Origin: Methylobacterium sp. Leaf108
GTDB lineage: Bacteria > Pseudomonadota > Alphaproteobacteria > Rhizobiales > Beijerinckiaceae
Assembly (NCBI RefSeq): GCF_001423265.1
Contig: NZ_LMND01000012.1
Coordinates: forward strand, 255,501-319,500
Reading direction: 5' to 3'
Length of the DNA stretch: 64,000 nt
A model generated the notes under the pieces. It searched no databases. It was not told where the DNA came from and saw only the letters and a list, made by a program, of their open reading frames with translations. Shown one piece after another: positions 28,033-36,586 of this stretch. A program made the translations under genes and the position numbers. How positions within the stretch are numbered: the stretch's first letter is position 1; each line of letters starts with the position of its first letter.

Positions 28033-28058
28033 CCGACCGGCACGATAGTGCCGGTCGG
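28033..28058 (+). terminator. 11-bp perfect hairpin after the mini-gene
   Basis: The arms at 28033-28043 and 28048-28058 pair perfectly around GATA, followed by TCTCATCCCATTT. This is a good intrinsic or Rho-assisted terminator for the gene at 27927-28019. Confidence 0.65.
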
Positions 28059-28060
28059 TC

Positions 28061-28158
28061 TCATCCCATTTCCGGTTGATCACGTCGTGATGCGGACATG
28101 GGCTTCGCTCAGGCGCCGCGCGGGCTCGGTGAGACGGTTCCCGCTTGATTCAAGCGGG
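28061..28158 (+). repeat. Interspersed structured repeat, copy A
   Basis: About 98 bp, closely matching copy B (reverse strand of 44234-44340), with roughly nine in ten bases identical by eye. It contains a first hairpin (CCATTTCCG ... CGGACATGG with inner ATCAC/GTGAT), the core GGCGCCGCGCGGGCTCGGTGA, and a second perfect hairpin CCCGCTTGA-T-TCAAGCGGG (28140-28158). The second hairpin overlaps the stop of the minus-strand helicase gene. Confidence 0.8.
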
Positions 28159-30288
28159 CGGGGTCGGACCACGCGGGCGGCGGCCGGTGGCCTTCGCGGC
28201 GGCCGTGGCGACGAGGTAGGCCTCGATCGCCGCGTTGGCGGCCCCGCGCATCGCCCGCATCTCGTCGAGGGCGACGAAGACGTCCGGAAAGCGGCGCCCG
28301 AGCCAGAGATAGGCGCTGGCGAGCTTGACCAGTCGCTCCTGCTCGGCGAGGTCGCCGGACGCGCCCGGCCGCAGCGCCGGCACCGCCGCGCCGAGCGAAC
28401 ATGCCTCCATCCAGCGGTCGAGGACCGCCACCGAGACGGCGTCGCGCCGGTCGATCGGGCAGACCGCGAAGACGAACCTGTCGGCCAGGGCGAGGGGAAC
28501 CCGGTCGGTGCGTTCGGCCGCCGCCAGCATCTCGGCCTGGTCGGCGGGCTGGAACGGCGAGCCCTCGTAGAAGGTGGCGAGCGCGAACCGGCTCAGCACC
28601 GCGTGCAGGCTGTCGGTGCCCATCTCCGCGGCCAGGGCCTCGATGGCGATGAGGTCGGGCCGGACGTAGAAGCGCGGGTCCGCCGCCGGCGCGGTCAGGG
28701 CACCGCCCAGGGCGGCCCGCAACGGCGCGATCCCGGTCTCGTCGAGGGCGGCGACGTAGCCCGCCTCCTGGTGGCCGTAGCGTCCGGCCCGGCCGGCGAC
28801 CTGCCGGATCTCCGAGTGGGTCAGCGGGCGATCGGCGGTGCCGTCCCATTTGCGCACCGCCGAGAACACGACGCGCTTGAGCGGCCCGAGGTTGAGGCCC
28901 ATGCCCACGGCGTCGGTGGTCACCAGAACCTGCGCCTCCCCCGACCGGAAGCGGGCGGCCTCGGCCCGCCGCACCTCCGGCGAGAGCGCGCCGTAGATCG
29001 TCGCGACGCTGTGGCCGGCGGCGATGAGCGCCTGGCGGTTCTCGTGGACGGCCCGACGCGAAAAGGCGACGACGGCGTCGCCGGCCTCGACGCGATCGAG
29101 GGGCACCGGCTCGTCCATCAGGTGGAGCGGCGTCTTGCGCGCGAAGGCGACCACGTCGAGGGATTCGTCGGCCGCTTCCGCGGCGCGGCGCACGTAGGAC
29201 AGCGCGTCCTCCGAGCCGCAGACGACGACCGTGCGGGCGGGAATGCCGAACAGCGCGTTGGTCCAGGCCCAGCCGCGGTCCGGGTCCATGATCATCTGGA
29301 TCTCGTCGATCACCGCCACGTCCACCGGGCGGCGCAGGTCGGCGGTCTCGATGGTGCGGGCGGTGTGGCTCGGGTCGGCCTCGCCCAGCACCTCCTCGCC
29401 GGTGACCATGCCGGCGCGCAGGCCGCGCTCGACCAGGGTCTCGTAGTTCTCGAGCGCCAGGAGGCGCAGGGGCGCGAGGTAGCAGCCGGTGGCGGCCTGC
29501 GAGAGATGGCGCAGCGCGGCGTAGGTCTTGCCCGAATTGGTCGGCCCCATGTGAAAGACGATGCGCCGCCCGAGCCGGCGGGCGGCGCCGAAGCGGTCGA
29601 TGTAGGTGCCAAAGCCGATCCGGTCGCGCAGGCGGCGCTGGCGGGAGTTTTCCTGCGCCAGCACCCGCCCGCGGCTGCGCACCGGCTTCAGGGTCTCGAC
29701 GAGGGCGCCCGGCAGGTCGGGGCCGTAGGCGAAGCGGCGCGAGCGCAGCGAGCGGTCGAGGTGGGCGATGTAGGTGACGGCGTCGGCGCCGACCTCGGCG
29801 AGGTCCGCGGCGACCTGGCCGCGCAGGCGCTCCACCGGCCGGCGCAGGGCGCGCTCGATCCCCGCCTGCGCGGCCGCCACGAGCCGGACGAGCTCGTCGC
29901 GCCGCCAGCTCGGATCGTTGCGCCGTGCCATGGCATCGAGGATCTCGACGGCGCCGGGCTCGGGCGTCGCGTCGATGCGCAGGTCCGCCCGGCCGTCGTC
30001 GAGGATCGGGATCGTCGCGGTGACGCGCCACTCCGGACCCCCGTTCGGGCCGAGCCCGCCCCTGATTCCGGGACATGCGCGGACCACCTCGGCCACGCGC
30101 TCGGCCGGCACCGGCGCCCGCGTCGCCAGTGCCTGAGCCACCGCCTCGTCCTCGACCCACCCGTCGACGTCGGGCAGGCCGAGCCGGGCCTGGAGGGCCG
30201 CGAGATCGACGGCGGCCGCATCGTGTCCCAGCCGCCAGAGCGCCTCCACCAGGATCTCGGCTGTCGCCCGTCTGCGCTTGCGTGCCAT
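28150..30288 (-). CDS. Suv3/MgpS-like ATP-dependent RNA helicase
   Basis: A 712-residue DExH helicase. The motif I form GPTNSGKTYAAL and motif II DEIQMIMDPDRGWAWTNALF are the specific signature of the SUV3 family, known from the mitochondrial RNA degradosome. SxRR...FSRRAVHENRQ, TTDAVGMGLNL and QVAGRAGRYG complete the second RecA domain. A family C-terminal helical part follows. The N-terminal ~190 residues are a separate Arg/Glu-rich domain. The start at 30288 has GACGGAGGATCG upstream. Probably unwinds structured RNA during turnover. Its stop lies inside repeat copy A. Confidence 0.85.
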   Translation of the reverse strand: MARKRRRATAEILVEALWRLGHDAAAVDLAALQARLGLPDVDGWVEDEAVAQALATRAPVPAERVAEVVRACPGIRGGLGPNGGPEWRVTATIPILDDGRADLRIDATPEPGAVEILDAMARRNDPSWRRDELVRLVAAAQAGIERALRRPVERLRGQVAADLAEVGADAVTYIAHLDRSLRSRRFAYGPDLPGALVETLKPVRSRGRVLAQENSRQRRLRDRIGFGTYIDRFGAARRLGRRIVFHMGPTNSGKTYAALRHLSQAATGCYLAPLRLLALENYETLVERGLRAGMVTGEEVLGEADPSHTARTIETADLRRPVDVAVIDEIQMIMDPDRGWAWTNALFGIPARTVVVCGSEDALSYVRRAAEAADESLDVVAFARKTPLHLMDEPVPLDRVEAGDAVVAFSRRAVHENRQALIAAGHSVATIYGALSPEVRRAEAARFRSGEAQVLVTTDAVGMGLNLGPLKRVVFSAVRKWDGTADRPLTHSEIRQVAGRAGRYGHQEAGYVAALDETGIAPLRAALGGALTAPAADPRFYVRPDLIAIEALAAEMGTDSLHAVLSRFALATFYEGSPFQPADQAEMLAAAERTDRVPLALADRFVFAVCPIDRRDAVSVAVLDRWMEACSLGAAVPALRPGASGDLAEQERLVKLASAYLWLGRRFPDVFVALDEMRAMRGAANAAIEAYLVATAAAKATGRRPRGPTPPA

Positions 30289-30304
30289 CGATCCTCCGTC
30301 CCAG

Positions 30305-30380
30305 AGCGGGTATCGGGGAAAGTGGTCATCGGTTTCCCGACGAAAACCGGCTTCCCCTCGAAAACCCGCGCCGCGGCATG
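30305..30380. repeat. AAAACCGG-type intergenic palindromic segment
   Basis: Upstream of the Suv3-like gene lies GGTTTCCCGACGAAAACCGG with neighbouring GGGGAAAGTGGTCATC. This resembles the short imperfect palindromes scattered between genes in Rhizobiales. Only one copy is clear in this window, so its repetitive nature is inferred from general knowledge. Confidence 0.3.
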
Positions 30381-30531
30381 GCTGCCTTGGCGCCCCGACG
30401 GTATCCCACGGGAGGACGGGCCGCGGCGAGGGGCGCATCGCCGGTCGCGCGGGAGAAAGCGGGACGGCCCGTCCCGGCGGCGATCGCCGGTCGAAGGCCT
30501 GCGCCGCACGGGCCGCGGCGCGCCCTCGCTC

Positions 30532-32022
30532 TCAGGCGGCGTCGAGATCGCGCACGAAGCCGGCGGTGACCTCCCGCAGGATCTCGACCTGGCGGTGGAC
30601 GGCATCGGCCGAGCCCTGGACGTCGCCGATGGCGGCCTCGGTGGTGCCGAGCGCCTGGGAGACCGCCGTCACCTGCGTCGTGGCGGCGCGTGCGTCGTCG
30701 AGGGCAGCCTCGATGTCGGTGCCCATCGCCCGCGTCGCCGCGCGCTGCCGGTCGATCGCCTCGACCATGGCGCCGGCGGTGCGCTCGACGTCGCCGATGC
30801 GCGTGGCGAAGGCACGCATGAAGGCCACCGACTGCTCGGTGGCACCCTGGACGTCGCGGATCTGCGCGGCGATCTCCTCGGTGGAGCGGGCGGTCTGCCC
30901 GGCGAGCTCCTTGACCTCGGCGGCGACCACGGCAAAGCCCCGCCCGGCCTCGCCGGCCCGCGCCGCCTCGATGGTGGCGTTGAGGGCGAGGAGGTTGGTC
31001 TGCTCGGCGACCGAGCGGATGGTGGTGATCACCGAGCCGATCCTCTCGACGGAGGCCATGAGCTTGGCGACGGTCTCGCCGGTCTGGCGGGCTTCCTCGC
31101 CGGCGGCGCGGGTGACGGCGTTGGTCGCCGCCAGGTGCTGCGCGAGCTCCTCGGCCGCCGCCGTCAGGCCGCCGCAGGTGGATGCCACGCGGCTGACGTT
31201 CTGCCCGGCGCGGCGGGACGAGTCGGTGGCGCCGTCGGTATCCGCGGCGGTGCGTCCTGCGACCTCCACCATCGCGGCGGTGCTCGCCCCCATCCGGCCG
31301 AGCGCCGCCTCGATGGCCGCGACGACGCCGGCGACCGCCCCCTGGAACGCGCGCACCCGGCCCTCCACCGACGCGGCGCGAACCTCCTCCTTGCGCGCCA
31401 GGGCCTGCGCCTCCGCCCGGAGAGCGTCGGCCTCGTCCTTCTCGCCCCTGGTCCGAACGAGGGCATCGCCCGCGGCCAGCCCGGCCTGGACCTGGAACAC
31501 CAGCCACGCCAGCACCGCGGTCTGGGCCACCAGGATCACGGCGTGCACGGCGACACGGTCGAGGCCGCCCCCGTTCGGGAAGACCAGGCTCGGCATCAGC
31601 AGCGACAGGCCGAGATGATGCACGGCCACGACGGTGGAAAAGGCCACCAGGGCTTTCCAGTCGACGAAGGCGGCGGTGATGGCGAGGCAGGCGAAGAAGT
31701 ACATGTGCAGGTCGCCCTGGATGGTGGGCGCACCGCCGGCGGGCTGGAACACCGCCACCAGCACCGCCACGAGCGCGGCCAGCGCCATGCTGGCGACGAT
31801 GCGGGTGCGCGGGTCGGCCGGGGTCCGGTAGGCCAGCCAGGTCGGCACCGCCGCGAGCGCCAGCGAGGCACCGGCGAGCCCCGGCGCGGCGAAGGTCTCC
31901 CGCCAGACGTTGGCGCCGACCACCAGGACGGCGTTGGCCCAGAGGAACCCGATCATCGCCAAACCGGCCGAGGACCGAATGCGATGGAGGGTATCGCCGG
32001 ATGTGCTGATGGCTACGTGCAT
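30532..32022 (-). CDS. Methyl-accepting chemotaxis protein with integral-membrane sensor
   Basis: A 496-residue receptor. Residues about 15-190 hold five or six hydrophobic segments and no periplasmic ligand domain. [16 protein letters not shown] and [14 protein letters not shown] bring several His residues into or near the membrane. A coiled linker follows, then the signalling hairpin [20 protein letters not shown] with [10 protein letters not shown]. Such receptors signal to CheA/CheW. The stimulus is unknown; the membrane His residues would suit a metal, haem or redox signal, but this is speculation. The 109-residue gene at 32027-32356 ends 4 bases before its start. Confidence 0.9.
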   Translation of the reverse strand: MHVAISTSGDTLHRIRSSAGLAMIGFLWANAVLVVGANVWRETFAAPGLAGASLALAAVPTWLAYRTPADPRTRIVASMALAALVAVLVAVFQPAGGAPTIQGDLHMYFFACLAITAAFVDWKALVAFSTVVAVHHLGLSLLMPSLVFPNGGGLDRVAVHAVILVAQTAVLAWLVFQVQAGLAAGDALVRTRGEKDEADALRAEAQALARKEEVRAASVEGRVRAFQGAVAGVVAAIEAALGRMGASTAAMVEVAGRTAADTDGATDSSRRAGQNVSRVASTCGGLTAAAEELAQHLAATNAVTRAAGEEARQTGETVAKLMASVERIGSVITTIRSVAEQTNLLALNATIEAARAGEAGRGFAVVAAEVKELAGQTARSTEEIAAQIRDVQGATEQSVAFMRAFATRIGDVERTAGAMVEAIDRQRAATRAMGTDIEAALDDARAATTQVTAVSQALGTTEAAIGDVQGSADAVHRQVEILREVTAGFVRDLDAA

Positions 32023-32026
32023 CTCG

Positions 32027-32356
32027 TCAGTCTCTCGCTTTGGTTTCGTCTCGCCTTTGCGGGTCGCAACCGCCGACCCCCGACGCATCGAAGATCATCC
32101 AGGCACCGGCGCGCCTCAGCCTCGCCGCGAAATCGGGCCGGTCCGATCGGGCCACGGCGAGCCAGGACATCGCCGTGCCGCGCACGATCTCACCCTCGGC
32201 CGCTGCGATCAGGCCGATCGCCCGGTCGGGCCCGGCCCAGGGCGCCACCAGGACGAGGACCGCCGCGCCGGGGCGAGCGGGCGAGACCGCCAGGAGCGGC
32301 AGCACGAAGGCTATGGCGGCGGACTGGAGGCAGTTTTCGACGATGCGCCAACTCAT
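32027..32356 (-). CDS. Conserved small hypothetical protein co-transcribed with chemoreceptor
   Basis: A 109-residue protein. A hydrophobic start (about 8-30) resembles a signal or anchor. The rest has the pattern [23 protein letters not shown] ... [17 protein letters not shown], seen in short alphaproteobacterial proteins of unknown function. The ATG at 32356 fits the anchor. It ends 4 bp before the chemoreceptor start on the same strand, so it is very likely translated from the same mRNA. Its function is not known; it may be an accessory to the receptor. Confidence 0.7.
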   Translation of the reverse strand: MSWRIVENCLQSAAIAFVLPLLAVSPARPGAAVLVLVAPWAGPDRAIGLIAAAEGEIVRGTAMSWLAVARSDRPDFAARLRRAGAWMIFDASGVGGCDPQRRDETKARD

Positions 32357-32574
32357 GCGGACAGAATTCAACACATAGATCAAGATTGGTTTAAGCCTTT
32401 CTCCAATCGTCGCGGCCCGCGCCAGGCTTTTGGGGGGTGCAGCCTCCCGCCAGGCCGCCGGCCGGAGCCCCCTCCCCCCGTGCCATGGACACCGGCGCCC
32501 CCCGCCTCTATCGCGCTGAGCCAGATGGACCGCCCCCGCCCCGCCCCGGCCGTGACCGAAAGCCCGTATCCGCG

Positions 32575-34371
32575 ATGCGCGCGCTGATCGACCTCGTCCG
32601 CATCCTGCGGCCCCACGAGCGGCGGCGGCTCGCCCTGCTGGCAATGGGGCTGGCCTTCGCCGCCCTGTTCGAAGTCGTGGGCGTCGCCTCGGTGGTGCCG
32701 TTCCTGACCCTGGTCGGGGATCCCTCGGCGGCGGCCAAGGTGCCGTATCTGGCCGCCCTGCGCGCCACGATGGGACTGACGGACGACCGCACCTTCCTGA
32801 TGGCGATGGGGGCGGCGGCGCTGCTCGCCATCCTGACGACGAGCCTGATCAACGCCGGGCTCACCTTCGCGACGCTGCTGTTCACCAACCTCACCGGCTA
32901 CGGCCTCGCCCGGCGCCTGCTCGCCCGCTACCTCGCCCGCGAGCGCCTGTTCTTCGCCCGCGCCAACAGCGCCGAACTCGCCAAGAACGTGCTCAGCGAA
33001 ACCGACCGCCTCGTGGTCGGCGTGCTGACGCCGGCCACCGTCATCGCCTCGCGCAGCTTCTCGGCGCTGGCCGTGATCGGCTTCCTGATGGCCTATGCGC
33101 CGCGGCTCGCCCTCATCCTCGGCGGCGGCTTCGGTAGCCTCTACGTCGCCCTCTACCTCGTCATGCGCGCCCGCCTCGCACGGCTGGGGGCCAAGGCCGT
33201 GGCCGACAACGAGCGGCGCTACCGGGTGGTGCAGGAGACCTTCGGGGCGCTGACCGAACTCAAGCTCTACGGCCGGGCCGAGGCCTTCGCCGCCGGCTTC
33301 GACGGCCCCGCCCGCGCCTACGCCAGGGCCACCGCCGCCAGCCTGCTGACCGGCCAGCTTCCCCGGTTCGTCATGGAATCGCTGGCCTTCGGCGGGGTCG
33401 TCGCGGTGGTGCTGTTCGCCCTGTCGCAGGGGCTCGACACCGCCGGGCTGCTGCCGCTGCTCGGGCTGTTCGCCTTCGCCGGCTACCGGATGCTGCCGGC
33501 CTTCCAGAACATCTTCCTGTCGCTGTCGCTGCTGCGGTTCTACCTGCCGGCGGTGCGGGTGGTGGTGGACGAACTCGCCGGCGAGCGCAGCGTGCCGCCG
33601 CGCACGGGTGACACCCTCCCCTTCGCCCGCGAGATCCGGCTGGCGGGCGTGTCGTTCGACTACGAGCCCGGCCGGCGGACGCTCTCGGCCCTCGACCTGA
33701 CGATCCCCGCCCACACCACGGTGGGCCTCGTGGGGCGCACGGGCTCGGGCAAGTCGACGCTCGTCGGCCTCGTCCTCGGCATCCTGACGCCGACCTCGGG
33801 CACCATTGCCGTCGACGGCGTCTTCCTCGACGAGGCGACCCTGCCGGCCTGGCAGAACCGGGTCGGCTACGTGCCCCAGGACGTGTTCCTGATCGACGGC
33901 ACCGTCACCGAGAACATCGCGCTCGGCGTCCCGCCCGAGGCCGTCGACCACGACGCCGTGCGCCGGGCCGCCGGCCTGGCCGGCCTCGACGCGGTGATCG
34001 CCGCCCTGCCCGGCGGCTACGGCGAGCGCGTCGGCGAGCGCGGCGCCCGGCTCAGCGGCGGCCAGCGCCAGCGCCTCGGCATCGCGCGAGCCCTCTACCA
34101 CGACCCCGACGTGATCGTGTTCGACGAAGCCACCTCCGCCCTCGACGGAGAGACCGAGGCGGCGGTGATGGCCGCCCTCGATGCGCTCGCCGGCCGGCGC
34201 ACCCTCATCCTCATCGCCCACCGGCTGGCGAGCCTCGAGCGGGCCGACACGGTCCACGTGCTGGAGGCCGGCCGCATCGTCGCCTCGGGGCCGCCGGCCG
34301 CGGTGATCCCCTCCCTCTCGCCCGCCGTGCTGGCGCCGGCGCAGGAGGCCGGCGCCGCTACACCGGCGTGA
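32575..34371 (+). CDS. ABC transporter, fused permease and ATPase (exporter)
   Basis: A 598-residue half-transporter. An N-terminal six-helix membrane domain begins with EVVGVASVVPFLTLVGDP, as in PglK/MsbA-type flippases. The nucleotide-binding domain has VGRTGSGKSTLVGLVLG (Walker A), RLSGGQRQRLGIARAL (signature), VIVFDEATSALDG (Walker B) and the H-loop AHRLAS. The start is placed at MRALIDLVRIL (32575) because domain similarity begins there; ATG codons at 32485 and 32437 are in frame. Probably exports or flips a lipid-linked saccharide or lipid. The stop overlaps pdxY by 14 bp, tail to tail. Confidence 0.9.
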   Translation: MRALIDLVRILRPHERRRLALLAMGLAFAALFEVVGVASVVPFLTLVGDPSAAAKVPYLAALRATMGLTDDRTFLMAMGAAALLAILTTSLINAGLTFATLLFTNLTGYGLARRLLARYLARERLFFARANSAELAKNVLSETDRLVVGVLTPATVIASRSFSALAVIGFLMAYAPRLALILGGGFGSLYVALYLVMRARLARLGAKAVADNERRYRVVQETFGALTELKLYGRAEAFAAGFDGPARAYARATAASLLTGQLPRFVMESLAFGGVVAVVLFALSQGLDTAGLLPLLGLFAFAGYRMLPAFQNIFLSLSLLRFYLPAVRVVVDELAGERSVPPRTGDTLPFAREIRLAGVSFDYEPGRRTLSALDLTIPAHTTVGLVGRTGSGKSTLVGLVLGILTPTSGTIAVDGVFLDEATLPAWQNRVGYVPQDVFLIDGTVTENIALGVPPEAVDHDAVRRAAGLAGLDAVIAALPGGYGERVGERGARLSGGQRQRLGIARALYHDPDVIVFDEATSALDGETEAAVMAALDALAGRRTLILIAHRLASLERADTVHVLEAGRIVASGPPAAVIPSLSPAVLAPAQEAGAATPA

Positions 34372-35206
34372 CCGGGAACGTCGTCGTCGGGGTCACGAAC
34401 TCGTCCTGGGCCGCCACCGTGAGGATCTCGCGCGAGCCGGCCTCCGCCGTGCGGCGCAGGAGGCCGTAGACCGAGGCGCCCGCCATCCCCAGCGCGACCG
34501 CGGCCGAGCCGGTGCGGGCGTAATGCACCAGGAACAGCGCCGCGATGGCATCCCCGGCGCCGTTGACGCCGAGGTCGAGCCGGGGCGTGCGCAGGAGCCA
34601 GTACGCGCCGCCTTCGGCCGCCAGGAGGTCGATGGCATCGGCCGGCGTCGCATCGGTGATGAGCGAGGTCACCAGCACCACCCGCGGCCCCATCGCCTGG
34701 ACCGTCGCGACGGCGCGCTTGGCCGCCGCGAGGCTGGTGGAGGCCAGGCCCGAGAGGTGGTCGAGCTCGAACTGGTTGGGGGTGACGATGTCGGCGGCGG
34801 GTACCGCCTGGCCCCGCATGAAGTCGGGGATGCCGGGGCGGACGTAGACGCCCCGGTCGGTGTCGCCCATCACCGGGTCGCAGCAATAGAGCGCCTTCGG
34901 GTTGGCGGCCCGCACCGCCGCCACCGCCCGCACGATGGCGGTGCCGATGTCGGCCGACCCCATGTAGCCCGAGAGCACCCCGTCGCAGGTGCCGAGCACC
35001 CCGCGCTCGGCGATCCCCGCCACGAGGTCCTCGATGGAGGGCCCGTCGAAGACGTTGCCGCGCCAGGCGCCGTAGCCGGTGTGGTTGGAGAACTGCACCG
35101 TATGGATCGGCCAGACCTCGACGCCCAGGCGCTGCATCGGGAATACCGCCGAGGCGTTGCCGACATGGCCGTAGGCGACGTGCGACTGGATCGAGAGGAT
35201 GTTCAT
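34358..35206 (-). CDS. pdxY: Pyridoxal kinase PdxY
   Basis: A 282-residue ribokinase-fold kinase that phosphorylates pyridoxal to PLP in vitamin B6 salvage. MNILSIQSHVAYGHVGN is the classic PdxY start, VLSGYMGS and YCCDPVMGD are substrate-site motifs, and GVNGAGDAIAALF is the anion-hole/catalytic-Asp motif. The start at 35206 is set by the family N-terminus. Overlaps the ABC gene by 14 bp at the 3' ends. Confidence 0.96.
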   Translation of the reverse strand: MNILSIQSHVAYGHVGNASAVFPMQRLGVEVWPIHTVQFSNHTGYGAWRGNVFDGPSIEDLVAGIAERGVLGTCDGVLSGYMGSADIGTAIVRAVAAVRAANPKALYCCDPVMGDTDRGVYVRPGIPDFMRGQAVPAADIVTPNQFELDHLSGLASTSLAAAKRAVATVQAMGPRVVLVTSLITDATPADAIDLLAAEGGAYWLLRTPRLDLGVNGAGDAIAALFLVHYARTGSAAVALGMAGASVYGLLRRTAEAGSREILTVAAQDEFVTPTTTFPVTPV

Positions 35207-35366
35207 GGGGGCCGACCGTTTGCGAGCAGCCCGCGCTCTAGCCGGTTCGTGGCGTCCTTGCACCGCCCGCCGGGGAAACGATCTGCGGGCTTGCGGTGCG
35301 ACCCCGCCCCCGTATGAAGGCGGCCGATGACCTTTTGAAAGCGGACACGATCTGCTGAAAGCCGAC

Positions 35367-35903
35367 ATGACCTTCGATTTCATCGACCTCGACGCCATCA
35401 AGACCGCGAGCCTCGCCTTCGTAGAAGCCAACAAGGAGTGGACGCCCCTGGTGGTGGGGGTGCTCGCCTTCTGCGAATCGCTGGCATTCCTGTCGCTGCT
35501 GGTGCCCTCCACCGTCCTGCTGATCGGAATCGGCGCGCTGATGGGGGCGGTGGGTATCCCGTTCTGGCCGGTGGTGCTGGCCGCCGCCCTCGGCGCGATC
35601 CTCGGCGACTGGCTCTCCTATGAGGTCGGGCGCCACTACACCGATGCCACCAAGCGGCTCTGGCCGATGAGCCGCTACCCCGACATGGTGGCGCGCGGCG
35701 AGGACTTCTGCCGGCGCTGGGGCGCCATGGGCGTGGCCGTCGGCCGGTTCTTCGGGCCGGCCCGCGCGGTGGTGCCCCTGATCGCGGGCGCCTTCGGCGT
35801 GGCCCGCCTGCCGTTCCAGGTGGCCAACGTGCTCTCCGCACTGGTCTGGGCCTTCGCGATGCTGGCGCCCGGCGCCGGGCTGTTCACGTACTTTCGCGGG
35901 TGA
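35367..35903 (+). CDS. DedA family membrane protein
   Basis: A 178-residue polytopic protein of the DedA/SNARE-associated family. ESLAFLSLLVPSTVLLIGIG is the first re-entrant region, GDWLSYEVGRHY the second motif, and GRFFGPARAVVPLIAGAFG the third with the conserved Arg. Relatives are proton-coupled undecaprenyl-phosphate or phospholipid flippases. Shorter than E. coli YqjA/YghB but complete for the compact subgroup. Confidence 0.88.
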   Translation: MTFDFIDLDAIKTASLAFVEANKEWTPLVVGVLAFCESLAFLSLLVPSTVLLIGIGALMGAVGIPFWPVVLAAALGAILGDWLSYEVGRHYTDATKRLWPMSRYPDMVARGEDFCRRWGAMGVAVGRFFGPARAVVPLIAGAFGVARLPFQVANVLSALVWAFAMLAPGAGLFTYFRG

Positions 35904-35968
35904 GGCGCGGGCTGACGGAACGACGCCGCAGGTGACAACGGCGCCGCGACCTGATTCTTGAGGGGCGC

Positions 35969-35985
35969 CGTCCCGTTTCGGGACG
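35969..35985 (+). terminator. Short hairpin between dedA and mmcB
   Basis: CGTCCCG at 35969-35975 and CGGGACG at 35979-35985 around TTT. It may end the dedA transcript or lie in the mmcB leader. There is no T-run. Confidence 0.35.
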
Positions 35986-36009
35986 CCGTCACACGCCCCC
36001 GCGCCGCGC

Positions 36010-36495
36010 ATGTCCGCCTCCCTCGCCCACGTCGTCCTTCCCCCCGACCGCCGGCAATCGGCCACCGCGCTGCAGGTCCAGCGCGGAGTCCGGCGGCTGT
36101 TTCGCGAGATGGGCCACGTCACCATCCCCGAGTTCACCCTCGCGGGCGGACGCCGTGCCGACGTCATCGCCCTGTGCCCGGCCGGGCGGCTCACCATCGT
36201 CGAGATCAAGTCGAGCGTGGCGGATTTTCGCGCCGACAGGAAATGGCCGGACTACCGGGCCTATTGCGACCGCTTCCTGTTCGCGATCCCCGAGACCCTG
36301 CCCGAGTCGCTGATCCCGGCCGAGACCGGCCTCATCGTCGCCGATGCGTTCGGGGCGATGATCCTGCGCGAGGGGCCGGAGCATCCCCTGAGCGGCGCCC
36401 GGCGCAAGGCCGTGACCCTGCGCTTTGCCCACAACGCGGCGCGGCTGCTGCATGCGCTGGCCGACCCCGGAGCGATCCGCGAGGGGGCGTTGTAG
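36010..36495 (+). CDS. mmcB: MmcB family DNA repair protein
   Basis: A 161-residue protein with a PD-(D/E)xK nuclease-like core: RRADVIALCPAGRLTIVEIK supplies the Asp and the ExK pair. SVADFRADRKWPDYRAYCDR is the family hallmark after the core. In Caulobacter-type bacteria, mmcB is an SOS gene for mitomycin C tolerance. I did not find an alphaproteobacterial LexA box (GTTC-N7-GTTC) in the 106 bases upstream, so SOS control is not shown. Ends with a hairpin and T-rich stretch. Confidence 0.9.
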   Translation: MSASLAHVVLPPDRRQSATALQVQRGVRRLFREMGHVTIPEFTLAGGRRADVIALCPAGRLTIVEIKSSVADFRADRKWPDYRAYCDRFLFAIPETLPESLIPAETGLIVADAFGAMILREGPEHPLSGARRKAVTLRFAHNAARLLHALADPGAIREGAL

Positions 36496-36537
36496 GCGAA
36501 GGCGCGTTGTGGGATTCCGCAAAGGCCCTTAAGCCTG

Positions 36538-36556
36538 CCCGCCTGCTGCGGGTTTT
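36538..36556 (+). terminator. Intrinsic terminator after mmcB
   Basis: CCCGC (36538-36542), loop CTGCT, GCGGG (36548-36552), then TTTT followed by CCCTTCTTCC. A short but typical stem with a T-rich tail, placed between mmcB and the amidotransferase gene. Confidence 0.6.
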
Positions 36557-36586
36557 CCCTTCTTCCAAAGAAATCGCCCCCACACC

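Noticed and set aside
28048..32394. A 1,448-codon open frame on the plus strand
   Set aside because: It is antisense to the Suv3-like helicase and the chemoreceptor, both with clear motifs. Its translation is Arg/Gly/Asp/His-rich with no domain. High GC leaves such mirror frames open.
35904..36009. A LexA (SOS) box upstream of mmcB
   Set aside because: No GTTC-N7-GTTC or its complement was found in the interval. The hairpin there is symmetrical but does not match.
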